A stretch of 64,000 nucleotides of DNA from Planococcus sp. MER TA 32b (GTDB lineage Bacteria > Bacillota > Bacilli > Bacillales_A > Planococcaceae), in assembly GCA_023715185.1 (NCBI GenBank), contig JAMCAN010000001.1, forward strand, positions 1,956,339 to 2,020,338. Direction: 5' to 3'. The stretch's first letter is position 1, and each line of letters begins with the position of its first letter. The position numbers and the translations under genes are program-made. Under the pieces are notes generated by a model. That model searched no databases. It saw only the letters and a list, made by a program, of their open reading frames with translations, and was not told the DNA's origin. This document shows, in pieces, positions 29,502-38,796 of this stretch.

Positions 29502-29673
29502 CTCAACACCCCGCTTTTATTACAACCATTGTACACCTTTTAAAATTTATTAAAAGAAATTCCGGTTAAATTTTTTATGAATTCCGATGAATATTAATAT
29601 GTAAAAGAATTGTTAATTTAAGTAAATTAGAATAAAAACATGGATATTAAAACACTTTTTCGATATAATCAAA
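29502..29673. other. AT-rich spacer between pepV and the ytzE promoter
   Basis: 172 bases of AT-rich DNA between divergent genes. It should hold the pepV promoter: ATTGTA at 29528-29533 reads TACAAT on the minus strand, a possible -10 box. No other feature was seen. Confidence 0.4.
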
Positions 29674-29702
29674 TTGTCAGACTAGTTAGACTGGCAGATA
29701 AT
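29674..29702 (+). promoter_or_regulatory. SigA promoter of ytzE
   Basis: TTGTCA (29674-29679), 17 bases, GATAAT (29697-29702). Transcription from about 29709 would give a leader of about 105 bases with the hairpin GCCGGG/CCCGGC at 29740-29756. Confidence 0.7.
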
Positions 29703-29812
29703 TTTTTAGGGGGATGTCTCAAACACTTGCAGAAAACCAGCCGGGTATACCCCGGCACCTCGTCCGCTAGTCTTTGCCAACGGGAAAAAAGATGAAGGAG
29801 TGGTTCTCTTTT

Positions 29813-30034
29813 ATGAAACCTACTACGGATCGCATGCTAATTCGAATTAAAGATATGTATAAGTACATCCTTGATAACGGGACTGTAACTACGCAAGATT
29901 TAGTCGATGAATTCGGCATCACTCCTCGCACCATTCAAAGAGATTTGAATGTGTTAGCCTTTAACGATTTGGTGACAAGTCCAAGTCGGGGCAAATGGAC
30001 AACGACGCAAAAAAAAGTGAAGATGACATCTTAG
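29813..30034 (+). CDS. ytzE: YtzE, small DeoR-type helix-turn-helix protein
   Basis: 73 residues, essentially only a DeoR-type winged helix (TTQDLVDEFGITPRTIQRDLNVLAFNDLV), without the sugar-phosphate sensor domain. The ATG at 29813 follows AAGGAG with 12 bases between and matches the B. subtilis YtzE start. Probably a DNA-binding regulator; its targets are unknown. The stop codon is immediately followed by a tandem array of palindromic elements. Confidence 0.9.
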   Translation: MKPTTDRMLIRIKDMYKYILDNGTVTTQDLVDEFGITPRTIQRDLNVLAFNDLVTSPSRGKWTTTQKKVKMTS

Positions 30035-30035
30035 A

Positions 30036-30449
30036 GCGAAAAGCGACGGTGCCCGTTAAGCTCTGAAAGGCATAAGACAGATCAGCGAAATGGCGTCCTT
30101 TGCCATGCAGCTGAGCTGGCTTATGACCCGAAGAGCTGGGCCGCCGGAGTCTGGACAGCGAAAAGCGACGGTGCCCGCTAAGCTCTGAAAGGCATAAGAC
30201 AGATCAGCGAAATGGCGTCCTTTGCCATGCAGCTGAGCTGGCTTATGACCCGAAGAGCTGGGCCGCCGGAGTCTGGACAGCGAAAAGCGACGGCGCCCGC
30301 TAAGCTCTGAAAGGCATAAGACGATTTGGCGAAGCGGCGTGTCTTCAGCCGCACAGCCAAAGTGGCTTATGACCCGAAGAGCTGGGCCACCGGAGACTAG
30401 ACAACGAAAAGCGACGGCGCCCGTTAAATAAGGGCGCTTTCGACTGTCC
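30036..30449. repeat. Tandem array of ~122-bp palindromic elements
   Basis: Units start with GCGAAAAGCGACGG at 30036, 30158 and 30280, and as ACGAAAAGCGACGG at 30404, giving periods of 122, 122 and 124. The first two units are nearly identical; the third differs mainly in its central loop. The fourth is a short form of about 45 bases with the stem GCGCCC/GGGCGC. Each full unit can fold on itself (AGCTCTGAAAGGCATAAG with CTTATGACCCGAAGAGCT). It fills the spacer between ytzE and the convergent ytzG. Confidence 0.9.
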
Positions 30450-30473
30450 AATATTAAAATAAGATTTCAATCA

Positions 30474-30508
30474 AAAAATGACCGCCAACTTTGGCGGTCA
30501 TTTTTTCT
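30474..30508. terminator. Terminator overlapping the ytzG stop
   Basis: The stem AATGACCGCCAA / TTGGCGGTCATT is flanked by A- and T-runs and can work in both directions. Confidence 0.9.
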
Positions 30509-31211
30509 CTTTCAATCCGATTACCTCTTCTTCCGTCAGATAACGGTATTCACCAAGTTCAAGATCCGGGTCCAGTTCCAGCGGGCCCATCGACAGGCGT
30601 TTCAGGTAAACGACAGTTTTTCCGACACTTTCAAACATGCGCTTCACCTGATGAAACTTCCCTTCCGTAATCGTCAATTCAATCTCCGACTCAGCACCGC
30701 TCTCGAGGATTTTAAGGAACGCCTCTTTTGTCCGATAGCCATCATCCAAAATCACACCATTCCGGAATGCCTCGCCGTCCTCTTCGGTAACAACGCCATC
30801 AATCCGCGCATAATATGTCTTCGCCACATGTTTTTTCGGCGACAGCAATTCATGCGCCAATTTGCCGTCATTGGTGAGCAGCAGCAAACCTTCCGTATCT
30901 TTATCGAGCCGTCCAACCGGGAACGGTTCAAAATGGCGTTCCCCTTCACCGATCAGATCGATGACGGTTTCGTCGTATTTATCTTCTGTCGCGGATATGA
31001 CACCCGGCGGTTTATTCATCATCAGGTAGATGAATTCCACATACTCCACTTTTTCACCCGCAACGGTGATCAGGTCGGCCGCTTCGTCGACATGCTGTTT
31101 CGCATCCCGCACGACTTCGCCGTTCACTTCCACCGCTTTCGACTTCAAAAGAACTTTTACGTCTTTACGGGAACCGAAGCCCATGTTCGATAAAAATTTA
31201 TCTATTCGCAT
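30498..31211 (-). CDS. ytzG: RsuA/RluB-family 16S rRNA pseudouridine synthase
   Basis: 237 residues: an N-terminal S4 RNA-binding domain (1-50, RIDKFLSNMGFGSRKDVKVLL) and a pseudouridine synthase core with the catalytic aspartate D103 in VGRLDKDTEGLLLLTNDG. RsuA-type enzymes make pseudouridine 516 in 16S rRNA. GGAGG lies 5 bases before the ATG. It starts 9 bases after the ytgP stop, so the two are cotranscribed. Confidence 0.92.
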   Translation of the reverse strand: MRIDKFLSNMGFGSRKDVKVLLKSKAVEVNGEVVRDAKQHVDEAADLITVAGEKVEYVEFIYLMMNKPPGVISATEDKYDETVIDLIGEGERHFEPFPVGRLDKDTEGLLLLTNDGKLAHELLSPKKHVAKTYYARIDGVVTEEDGEAFRNGVILDDGYRTKEAFLKILESGAESEIELTITEGKFHQVKRMFESVGKTVVYLKRLSMGPLELDPDLELGEYRYLTEEEVIGLKEKK

Positions 31212-31220
31212 ATGGGCCTC

Positions 31221-32825
31221 CTAAAAACCGAATTTACGTGTATATTTTGTCAGCCGTTCGCCGAATATTTTCTGTGCGATGCCGGTGCGCAGCGCGATAA
31301 AGCCGTATACAGCTCCGCCAATTCCTCCGACAATCAGGATTCGGATAATCGACTGAATCTTGGTATCCATATCAATGAAGAGATCAAGGCCCGCTAAGGA
31401 CAATAATACAACGGCCGCCATTACAGCATTCATTAATACGATCAGCATGATCCGGCGCACCACCATTGAAGACCGGTAGTTCATAGTTACCATGATGACA
31501 CCGATATTCATGGCGATGGCCACAGAGTAGCCGATGATAGTGGCGGCAATTGCCCCATCCGTTTCAAACATTTTAATCAGCGGTATATTCAAAGATAATT
31601 TAAGCAATAACCCCGTCAGCAGATTCAAGATGATCCATTTCTGCTGATTGATCCCCTGCAGGATTGACGCGGTTACCGGGAATAAAGAAAATAGGATCGC
31701 TGCCGGCAAATAATGCGAAAGTATTTCCGAACCGATTTCACTTTGTTCGTAAAAGATATGATAAAGCTCATCTGACAATAACGTCATTCCGACTACTGCC
31801 GGCAATGTCAGAAAGATGATCATCTGGAAAGATTGATCCAGCGTTCTTGTCAGCGATTTATGTTCACCGAGCGTAAAGTATTTCGTAATCAACGGAATTA
31901 AAGCCATTGAGAAACCTGTCGCGAGCATTACCGGAATCAGAACCAGTTTATGCGCTGTCAGATTCAATATTCCAAGCAGATCGGTTTCCGGCAGATTGCC
32001 CGCCGCATCCATCGCCCGGTTGAATGTCAGCAAGTCGACAAACTGGAACAGCGGATTTGCAACTCCTAAAAACACGATCGGAATAGCGTAGGTGAGAATC
32101 TCCCGGTACATATCGCGGAGCCCCACATCATATGATTCGATTGAATTCTGGCGCAGCTCGTTGTACTCCGGCTTTTTCTTTTTCCAATAATAGAACAGTA
32201 CCGCTACACCGCCGACTGCTCCGACCGCCGCAGATAACACGGCGAATTGGATGGCCGTTTTGGGTGATCCACCAATCACTTCGATTACAATATAGGCGCT
32301 TCCCAAGAGGAAAATGATGCGCACAATCTGTTCGATCAATTGCGAAACAGCGGTAGGCATCATGTAGTTATAGCCCTGGAAAAATCCTCGCCATAAACTC
32401 ATGAACGGTACCACGATCAAAGCAAAACTGACCCATTTGATGGCAGATGCCACATCTTCCAAAGAGTAGATTTCCTCTTTTTCGGAAATTGTAATCCGGG
32501 CAAGCGGTTCAGCCAGAGCATACATTAGCAGGAATCCCAGGAATCCGGTGACCATCATCGTCAGAATACCTGAACGAAGCAATCTCCTGCCGGTTTCATA
32601 ATCTCCGAGACTGTTGTATTTTGCCACAAACTTCGAGAAAGCCAGCGGCGCACCGGATATGGCGACCGCGAGCATCAGGTTATAAGGTATATAGGCGTAT
32701 TGGTAGAGGCCGATATTGTCTTCCCCGACCAAGCCGTAAAATGGAATGATATAAATGACGCCAAGCACTTTGGATAAAAACAGGCCCAAAGTCAAAATGG
32801 CGGTTCCTTTAATTAACGTTGACAT
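31221..32825 (-). CDS. ytgP: Lipid II flippase MurJ-like (YtgP)
   Basis: 534-residue polytopic membrane protein of the MOP/MATE superfamily (polysaccharide biosynthesis/MurJ), with about 14 predicted hydrophobic helices. The start at 32825 (MSTLIKGTAILTLGLFLSKVLGVIYIIPFY) has AGGAAGTG 4 bases upstream and gives the family N-terminus; the 30 residues before it in the longer frame are not conserved. B. subtilis YtgP moves lipid II across the membrane. Cotranscribed with ytzG. Confidence 0.93.
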   Translation of the reverse strand: MSTLIKGTAILTLGLFLSKVLGVIYIIPFYGLVGEDNIGLYQYAYIPYNLMLAVAISGAPLAFSKFVAKYNSLGDYETGRRLLRSGILTMMVTGFLGFLLMYALAEPLARITISEKEEIYSLEDVASAIKWVSFALIVVPFMSLWRGFFQGYNYMMPTAVSQLIEQIVRIIFLLGSAYIVIEVIGGSPKTAIQFAVLSAAVGAVGGVAVLFYYWKKKKPEYNELRQNSIESYDVGLRDMYREILTYAIPIVFLGVANPLFQFVDLLTFNRAMDAAGNLPETDLLGILNLTAHKLVLIPVMLATGFSMALIPLITKYFTLGEHKSLTRTLDQSFQMIIFLTLPAVVGMTLLSDELYHIFYEQSEIGSEILSHYLPAAILFSLFPVTASILQGINQQKWIILNLLTGLLLKLSLNIPLIKMFETDGAIAATIIGYSVAIAMNIGVIMVTMNYRSSMVVRRIMLIVLMNAVMAAVVLLSLAGLDLFIDMDTKIQSIIRILIVGGIGGAVYGFIALRTGIAQKIFGERLTKYTRKFGF

Positions 32826-32914
32826 TTTGCACTTCCTGACTAATTCTTGATAAAAAAACAATCTACACGATAGTTTACACTTATAAATGGAAATACTCAA
32901 CGGATTTTGAAGCA

Positions 32915-32923
32915 TGTTATAAT
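32915..32923 (+). promoter_or_regulatory. Extended -10 promoter of ytfP
   Basis: TGTTATAAT, giving a leader of about 85 bases before the ytfP start at 33014. Confidence 0.5.
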
Positions 32924-32925
32924 AA

Positions 32926-32991
32926 AGAAAAGCGGATGCACCTATTCACCTTTGAAAGACCTGGGCTGGGTGCAAATATCTGGACACTAAA
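32926..32991. repeat. Short palindromic element in the ytfP leader
   Basis: It begins GAAAAGCGGATGCACC and ends GGGTGCAAATATCTGGACAC. The first 10 bases and last 7 match the complete element at 11261-11381, while the middle is deleted. GCACC pairs with GGGTGC. Assignment as a short member of the family is tentative. Confidence 0.4.
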
Positions 32992-33013
32992 AACGAAAGC
33001 GAGTTCTTCTTAT

Positions 33014-34279
33014 ATGTATGACGTTATAATCATCGGCGGGGGTCCCTCAGGATTGATGGCTTCCATCGCCGCGGCTTCACGCAAACAAAAAGTTTTATTA
33101 ATTGAAAAAGGCAAAAAGCTTGGGAAAAAGCTGATCATATCAGGCGGAGGCCGCTGCAATGTCACCAACCGGCTGCCTCTTGACGAAATCGTGAAAAATA
33201 TTCCCGGGAACGGAAGATTTCTCCACAGTCCATTTTCCGTGTTCAATAATGAAGACATCATCTCCTTTTTTGAAGGGCTCGGCGTGGCTTTGAAAGAAGA
33301 AGACCATGGCCGCATGTTCCCTGTTTCGAACCGGGCGCAGGATGTCGCCGATGCCATGTTCCGTGAAATGGATCGCCTCGGCGTTACAGTACTGCTTGAT
33401 TCCCCTGTGAAAAAATTATTGATGACTGACGATAAAGTGACGGGCGTCCGGCTGCATTCCGGCGACGAATATACGTCCAAAGCAATCGTCGTCGCTGTCG
33501 GCGGCAAAGCTGTTCCACAAACGGGTTCGACTGGAGACGGCTATCCATGGGCTGAAAAAGCGGGCCATACGGTAACCGACCTCTATCCGACTGAAGTGCC
33601 GCTGCTGTCTAAAGAATCCTTTATCGTCAGCCGGGACCTGCAGGGACTCGCTCTTCGGGACGTCGCTGTTTCTGTACTCAATAAAAAAGGGAAAGTCCTG
33701 GTGACACACCAGATGGACATGCTGTTCACCCATTTCGGCTTGAGCGGCCCCGCTGTTCTCAGATGCAGCCAATACGTCGTCAAGGAAATGAAGAAAACCG
33801 GCGGTGCACCGGTCCAAATGCGCATCAACTCCATGCCGGATGAAAACGCGGAATCCGCATTCCAGCTCTTGTTCAAAATGATGAAGGATGAGCCAAAGAA
33901 ATCCGTGAAAAATGTGTGGAAAAGCTTGGCACAAGAGCGTTGGCTCCTTTTCCTTCTGCAACGGGCGGGAATTGATCCGGCTCTTACCGGCGCTGAACTT
34001 GCCAGCGATAAAGTACGCGCGATGGCGACACAACTTACCGCTTTCACAATGGAAGTCACCGGCACACAGCCGATTGAGAAAGCATTCGTGACAGGCGGCG
34101 GCGTTTCCATCAAGGAAATCGAACCGAAAACGATGGCTTCACGCAAAAAGCCCGGCCTTTATTTCTGCGGTGAAATTCTCGACATCCACGGATACACCGG
34201 CGGCTATAACATCACTTCCGCGCTGGTGACAGGAAACGTGGCAGGACGAAGCGCAGCAGAATTTGCAAAACAGATATAA
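33014..34279 (+). CDS. ytfP: HI0933-family FAD-dependent oxidoreductase YtfP
   Basis: 421 residues from the ATG at 33014 ([13 protein letters not shown]), which puts the FAD-binding GGGPSG at 8-13 as in the family; no strong ribosome site is visible. [29 protein letters not shown] and the C-terminal [16 protein letters not shown] motifs identify the HI0933/YhiN family of flavoproteins. The substrate is unknown. Divergent from ytgP. Confidence 0.92.
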   Translation: MYDVIIIGGGPSGLMASIAAASRKQKVLLIEKGKKLGKKLIISGGGRCNVTNRLPLDEIVKNIPGNGRFLHSPFSVFNNEDIISFFEGLGVALKEEDHGRMFPVSNRAQDVADAMFREMDRLGVTVLLDSPVKKLLMTDDKVTGVRLHSGDEYTSKAIVVAVGGKAVPQTGSTGDGYPWAEKAGHTVTDLYPTEVPLLSKESFIVSRDLQGLALRDVAVSVLNKKGKVLVTHQMDMLFTHFGLSGPAVLRCSQYVVKEMKKTGGAPVQMRINSMPDENAESAFQLLFKMMKDEPKKSVKNVWKSLAQERWLLFLLQRAGIDPALTGAELASDKVRAMATQLTAFTMEVTGTQPIEKAFVTGGGVSIKEIEPKTMASRKKPGLYFCGEILDIHGYTGGYNITSALVTGNVAGRSAAEFAKQI

Positions 34280-34286
34280 ATAGTGA

Positions 34287-34322
34287 TAACCCTTCGCATG
34301 AGCTTGCGAAGGGTTATTTTTT
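34287..34322 (+). terminator. Terminator of ytfP
   Basis: The stem AACCCTTCGCA / TGCGAAGGGTT is followed by a long T-run. Confidence 0.9.
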
Positions 34323-34370
34323 TGGCTGATTTGACGGGGAACGCAAATTTTTATTTCCAAATTAAGGATT

Positions 34371-34461
34371 TACTGTCCGCAGAATTAAAATACTGTCCGC
34401 AACGGATCAAATACTGTCCGGAAATCAAAAATACTGTCCGGAAGCGACCCTTTACTGTCCG
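34371..34461. repeat. Five-copy helically phased word array (TACTGTCCG)
   Basis: TACTGTCCG occurs at 34371, 34391, 34412, 34432 and 34453, i.e. with spacings 20, 21, 20, 21. The words are identical and the 11-12-base spacers differ. The array lies in the convergent ytfP-leuS spacer between the two terminators. The mixed 20/21 spacing excludes a coding repeat. Confidence 0.9.
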
Positions 34462-34497
34462 GAGACAAATCAGCTCCTAAACTTCCAAATTCAGCCA

Positions 34498-34539
34498 ATA
34501 AAAAACCGGAGCTTCAGCCCTCAAGCTGAAACTCCGGCC
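34498..34539 (-). terminator. Terminator of leuS
   Basis: The stem CCGGAGTTTCAGCTTGAG / CTGAAGCTCCGG, imperfect, with a T-run on the minus strand. Confidence 0.9.
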
Positions 34540-34546
34540 CAAATAT

Positions 34547-36958
34547 TTACGCTATAACCACGTTTACCAATTTCCCTGGAATCGCGATCACTTTACGGAT
34601 CTGTTTGCCTTCAGCAGCTTTTTGGATTGATTCATCCGCAAGCGCTGCCGCTTCCAATTCCTCTTTCGTGCTGTTTTTCGCCACCACAATTTTCGTTCTC
34701 ACTTTGCCGTTCACCTGTACAACAACTTCCACTTCATCGTCGACCATCTTCGACTCATCGAATGTTGGCCATTCCGCATAAGTGACCGTTTCTGTGTGGC
34801 CCAATTTCTCCCACAGCTCTTCCGCTACGTGCGGCGCAATCGGAGACAGCATCTTGACAAAACCTTCGACGTATTCTTTCGGAATCGCATCCGCTTTATA
34901 GCCTTCATTGATGAAGACCATCATCTGCGAAATGGCTGTATTGAAACGAAGCCCTTCGAAATCCTCTGTCACCTTTTTGACTGTCTGGTGATAGACTTTT
35001 TCCAGTTTGCCGTCGTTCGCATCCACAATTTTCGCGCTCAACCCATCATCTTCGATAAACAAGCGCCATACACGGTCAAGGAAGCGGCGTGCCCCTTCCA
35101 GTCCATTGGTCGACCAGGCGATCGATGCGTCAAGCGGCCCCATGAACATTTCGTAAAGGCGCAGCGTATCCGCTCCGTGGCTTTCGATGATCTGGTCCGG
35201 GTTAACGACATTGCCTTTGGATTTCGACATTTTTTCATTGCCTTCACCCAAAATCATTCCCTGGTTATACAATTTCTGGAACGGCTCTTTCGTCGGAACC
35301 ACACCGATATCGTACAGCACTTTATGCCAGAAGCGAGCGTACAATAAATGAAGCACGGCGTGTTCTGCCCCGCCAATATAAACATCAACCGGCAGCCAGT
35401 GTTTCAACAGTTCCGGGTCAGCAATCGCTTCCGCATTGTCCGGATCGATATAGCGCAGGTAATACCAGCAGCTGCCCGCCCATTGCGGCATTGTGTTTGT
35501 TTCGCGGCGGCCTTTCATTCCGGTTTCCGGGTGCACTACGTTGACCCATTCCTCGATATTGGCAAGCGGTGATTCGCCTGTGCCGCTCGGTTTGATGTCT
35601 GTCGTCACCGGCAGCATCAATGGAAGATCTTTTTCATCAACCGGTGTCATTGTGCCGTCTTCCCAGTGGATGATTGGAATCGGCTCGCCCCAATAACGCT
35701 GGCGGCTGAACAGCCAGTCGCGCAGACGATATGTGATTTTCTTCTCGCCGACACCTTTTTCAACAAGCCAGTCGATCGCTTTCGCAATCGCTTCGGTTTT
35801 ATTCAATCCATTAAGGAAATCAGAATTGATCAGTTCACCGTCGCCGGCATAAGCTTCTTCTTCGATGTTTCCGCCAGACACGACTTCCACGATCGGCAAA
35901 TCGAATTGCTTCGCAAATTCGTAATCACGTTCATCGTGCGCCGGAACCGCCATGATGGCGCCCGTTCCGTAAGTCGCCAATACGTAATCCGCGATCCAGA
36001 CCGGCATCTTGTCGCCGCTTGCCGGATTGATGGCATAAGCTCCTGTGAACACGCCGGTTTTGGATTTCGCCAAATCCGTGCGCTCAAGATCACTCTTAGT
36101 CTTTACATCGTCAATATATTTTTCAACAGCTTCTTTTTGTTCCTGCGTGGTAATTGCCTCCACTAATTTGTGTTCCGGCGCCAATACCGCATAAGTCGCA
36201 CCGAAAATCGTATCCGGGCGAGTCGTAAATGCGCGGAAAGAATGGCCATTGCCATCGATCTGGAATTCAAGTTCTGCCCCTTCGGATTTGCCGATCCAAT
36301 TTCGCTGCATATCTTTCAGGCTTTCAGGCCAGTCAAGATCATCCAAATCTTCCAGTAAGCGGTCCGCGTATTCTGTAATGCGCAGCACCCACTGGCGCAT
36401 TGGACGGCGTTCGACCGGATGGCCTCCGCGTTCTGATACCCCGTCAACCACTTCTTCGTTGGCAAGCACTGTTCCAAGCGCCGGACACCAGTTGACCGCT
36501 ACTTCGTCGACATAAGCCAAGCCTTTATTGTACAGCTGGATAAAAATCCACTGTGTCCATTTATAATATTTCGGATCCGTTGTGTTGACTTCACGGTCCC
36601 AGTCATACGAGAAGCCGAGTTCCTGGATTTGGCGTTTGAACGTCTCGATGTTTTTCGCTGTAAATTCCGCCGGATCGTTTCCTGTATCAAGCGCGTACTG
36701 CTCGGCAGGAAGACCGAATGCGTCCCAGCCCATCGGATGCAGCACATTATATCCCTGCATGCGTTTCATGCGGCTCAAAATATCGGTTGCCGTATAGCCT
36801 TCCGGATGCCCTACATGAAGACCGGCGCCTGATGGATACGGGAACATATCAAGCGCATAGAATTTCGGCTTGTCAAAATCCGTTTCCAATTTGAATGTCT
36901 TATTCTGATCCCAATGTTTCCGCCATTTCTTTTCGATAACTTTGTGCTTGAATGTCAT
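34547..36958 (-). CDS. leuS: Leucyl-tRNA synthetase
   Basis: Class Ia synthetase of 803 residues, the usual bacterial length. HIGH is HVGH (48-51), KMSKS is at 576-580. The CP1 editing domain has the [12 protein letters not shown] threonine-rich motif and AHDERDYEF, and the C-terminal anticodon-binding domain ends [18 protein letters not shown] lies before the ATG. A T-box leader with a leucine codon controls it. Confidence 0.97.
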   Translation of the reverse strand: MTFKHKVIEKKWRKHWDQNKTFKLETDFDKPKFYALDMFPYPSGAGLHVGHPEGYTATDILSRMKRMQGYNVLHPMGWDAFGLPAEQYALDTGNDPAEFTAKNIETFKRQIQELGFSYDWDREVNTTDPKYYKWTQWIFIQLYNKGLAYVDEVAVNWCPALGTVLANEEVVDGVSERGGHPVERRPMRQWVLRITEYADRLLEDLDDLDWPESLKDMQRNWIGKSEGAELEFQIDGNGHSFRAFTTRPDTIFGATYAVLAPEHKLVEAITTQEQKEAVEKYIDDVKTKSDLERTDLAKSKTGVFTGAYAINPASGDKMPVWIADYVLATYGTGAIMAVPAHDERDYEFAKQFDLPIVEVVSGGNIEEEAYAGDGELINSDFLNGLNKTEAIAKAIDWLVEKGVGEKKITYRLRDWLFSRQRYWGEPIPIIHWEDGTMTPVDEKDLPLMLPVTTDIKPSGTGESPLANIEEWVNVVHPETGMKGRRETNTMPQWAGSCWYYLRYIDPDNAEAIADPELLKHWLPVDVYIGGAEHAVLHLLYARFWHKVLYDIGVVPTKEPFQKLYNQGMILGEGNEKMSKSKGNVVNPDQIIESHGADTLRLYEMFMGPLDASIAWSTNGLEGARRFLDRVWRLFIEDDGLSAKIVDANDGKLEKVYHQTVKKVTEDFEGLRFNTAISQMMVFINEGYKADAIPKEYVEGFVKMLSPIAPHVAEELWEKLGHTETVTYAEWPTFDESKMVDDEVEVVVQVNGKVRTKIVVAKNSTKEELEAAALADESIQKAAEGKQIRKVIAIPGKLVNVVIA

Positions 36959-36979
36959 TGTCTTTTCCTCCTCAAAATA

Positions 36980-37200
36980 AAAAATCCCCGCCCCTTATGA
37001 AATAAGGGACGGGAATCACCCGCGGTACCACCCAAATTAGCGATTGCTCGCCCAACTTGATTCCTTAACGCGGAGAACGGTGCATACTACTGATTTCACA
37101 TACACTGACTCAAAGGCGAGTTCAACCGCTTTATCCACCGGCTTGCACCAAACGCCGGCTCTCTGGGGGAATAAAACACGATCTACTGATCCTCATCATA
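36980..37200 (-). promoter_or_regulatory. T-box riboswitch of leuS (specifier CUC)
   Basis: The minus strand shows AGAGAGCCGGCG in stem I and a GAACTCG specifier loop with CUC (37118-37120). The T-box GGTGGTACCGCG (about 37019-37030) and a terminator stem (CCCGTCCCTTATTT / AAGGGGCGGGG) with T-run at 36980-37014 follow. CUC is a leucine codon, matching leuS. Confidence 0.95.
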
Positions 37201-37253
37201 GTCTTTTGCTATTACATCCTATTCTAGCTGAGCCGCCGATTTTTGGCAATAGC

Positions 37254-37907
37254 TCAGGATATTTTGACGTTTTCCGTATCAAGCGGCGCGTCTGTCGAAT
37301 CGACGACATCCTGCACGCTGAAGCCTTCAAACACTTCCGATAACACTAACCCCTGCTCAGTCACTTCTATAACCGCACGCTCTGTGATGATTTTATTGAC
37401 GACACCTTTGCCGGTCAACGGAAGATCGCATTGCTTTTTGATTTTCGCGGAGCCGTCTTTCGACACATGATCCATGATGACGATGACTTTCTTGGCGCCG
37501 TGGACCAAATCCATCGCGCCGCCCATGCCTTTGATCATTTTGCCGGGAATCATCCAGTTGGCAAGGTCGCCGTTCTCGGCAACTTCCATGCCGCCCAGGA
37601 TTGCCACGTCGATATGCCCGCCGCGGATCATCGCGAACGATTCGGCGCTTGTGAAGAATGCGGATCCCGGAATGGTCGTCACCGTTTCTTTGCCGGCATT
37701 GATCAGGTCGGGGTCGACTTGGTCTTCCGTCGGATACGGCCCGATTCCAAGAAGACCGTTTTCTGATTGCAGCACAACTTGTTTATTGTCTGAAATAAAA
37801 TTCGCCACTAAAGTTGGCATGCCGATACCCAAGTTGACGTAGTCGCCGTCTTTGATCTCTTTTTCAGCGCGTTTCGCTATGCGTTCTCTCACTAATTGCT
37901 TGTCCAT
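37254..37907 (-). CDS. scoB: 3-oxoacid CoA-transferase subunit B
   Basis: 217-residue beta subunit of succinyl-CoA:3-oxoacid CoA transferase. The catalytic glutamate lies in [11 protein letters not shown] (E49), which forms the glutamyl-CoA thioester. [16 protein letters not shown] and [14 protein letters not shown] blocks follow. AGGAGG precedes the ATG, 17 bases after the scoA stop. With ScoA it activates acetoacetate. The cre upstream of scoA implies carbon catabolite repression of the pair. Confidence 0.93.
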   Translation of the reverse strand: MDKQLVRERIAKRAEKEIKDGDYVNLGIGMPTLVANFISDNKQVVLQSENGLLGIGPYPTEDQVDPDLINAGKETVTTIPGSAFFTSAESFAMIRGGHIDVAILGGMEVAENGDLANWMIPGKMIKGMGGAMDLVHGAKKVIVIMDHVSKDGSAKIKKQCDLPLTGKGVVNKIITERAVIEVTEQGLVLSEVFEGFSVQDVVDSTDAPLDTENVKIS

Positions 37908-37924
37908 ATGATCGATCTCCTCCC

Positions 37925-38617
37925 TTATGCCTGTCTTGTCGTTAAACGCTCGATGCGTTTTTCCTGTTTCGCTTCCAGCAAGCCCTGTATGTAGATGCTT
38001 GGCGTTTGAACATGGTTCGGGTCAATCGTTCCTGTTTCGACGATTTCCTCGACTTCCGCAATCGTGATTTTACCGGCTGCAGCTGCCAGCGGATTGAAGT
38101 TTTGCGCAGTCTTGTTGTATACCAGATTGCCCATCTTATCTGCTTTAGCGGCACGCACCATCGCAAAATCAGCTCTCAGAGCATGCTCAAGCACATACTC
38201 CTTGCCATCGAATTCACGGATTTCCTTTCCTTCAGCAACCGTAGTCCCGACGCCCGCAGGAGTGAAGAAAGCAGGAATCCCCGCTCCGCCTGCGCGCATT
38301 TTTTCCGCGAGTGTACCTTGCGGCGTCAGCTCGACTTCGATTTCACCGGACAGCACCTGGCGTTCAAACTCTTTATTTTCTCCGACATAGGAGCCGATCA
38401 TTTTTTTAATCTGTTTATTTTTCAGCAGCAGTCCAAGACCCCATTCATCGACGCCGCAATTATTGGAAATGACGGTAAGGTCTGTAACTCCTTTATCCAC
38501 CAAAGCCAATATCAATTGCTCGGGAATACCCACAAGACCGAAGCCTCCCACCATAATCGTGGCCCCGTCCTGGATCTGTTCGACCGCTTCTTTCGCGGAA
38601 CTGTAAATAGGTTTCAT
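37925..38617 (-). CDS. scoA: 3-oxoacid CoA-transferase subunit A
   Basis: 230-residue alpha subunit. It has the CoA-binding [16 protein letters not shown] and the conserved [35 protein letters not shown] blocks of the CoA-transferase family I A subunit. GAGGGG lies 7 bases upstream of the ATG. First gene of scoAB. Family members also act on acetate or butyrate, so the acceptor is not fixed by sequence alone. Confidence 0.93.
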   Translation of the reverse strand: MKPIYSSAKEAVEQIQDGATIMVGGFGLVGIPEQLILALVDKGVTDLTVISNNCGVDEWGLGLLLKNKQIKKMIGSYVGENKEFERQVLSGEIEVELTPQGTLAEKMRAGGAGIPAFFTPAGVGTTVAEGKEIREFDGKEYVLEHALRADFAMVRAAKADKMGNLVYNKTAQNFNPLAAAAGKITIAEVEEIVETGTIDPNHVQTPSIYIQGLLEAKQEKRIERLTTRQA

Positions 38618-38658
38618 TTTAATGCCCCCTCAGCTTTATGTACATAGTATTCAAATTA

Positions 38659-38672
38659 TTTAAACGCTTTCA
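38659..38672. promoter_or_regulatory. cre (CcpA operator) upstream of scoAB
   Basis: TTTAAACGCTTTCA matches the cre consensus TGWAANCGNTNWCA at 13 of 14 positions, 42 bases before the scoA start, where it would overlap the promoter region. Confidence 0.8.
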
Positions 38673-38756
38673 TTCTTAATTTAAACAAAGTCCCTTATGA
38701 AACGCAACATCAAGCGCATTGCAAAAGCTTCCCTTAATAGATAATTATTGGCAATA

Positions 38757-38790
38757 AAAAAGGAAACTGCATAAATACGCAATTTCCTTA
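38757..38790 (-). terminator. Terminator of the MFS gene
   Basis: The stem AAGGAAATTGCGTA / TGCAGTTTCCTT (one mismatch) with a T-run on the minus strand. Confidence 0.82.
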
Positions 38791-38796
38791 AATAAT

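Noticed and set aside
30056..30451. 131-codon minus-strand frame across the tandem repeats
   Set aside because: It is a by-product of the repeat period, has no ribosome site, and consists of repeat-derived residues only.
37237..37253. Terminator behind scoB
   Set aside because: A CTGAGC/GCTCAG stem exists here but there is no T-run after it on the minus strand.
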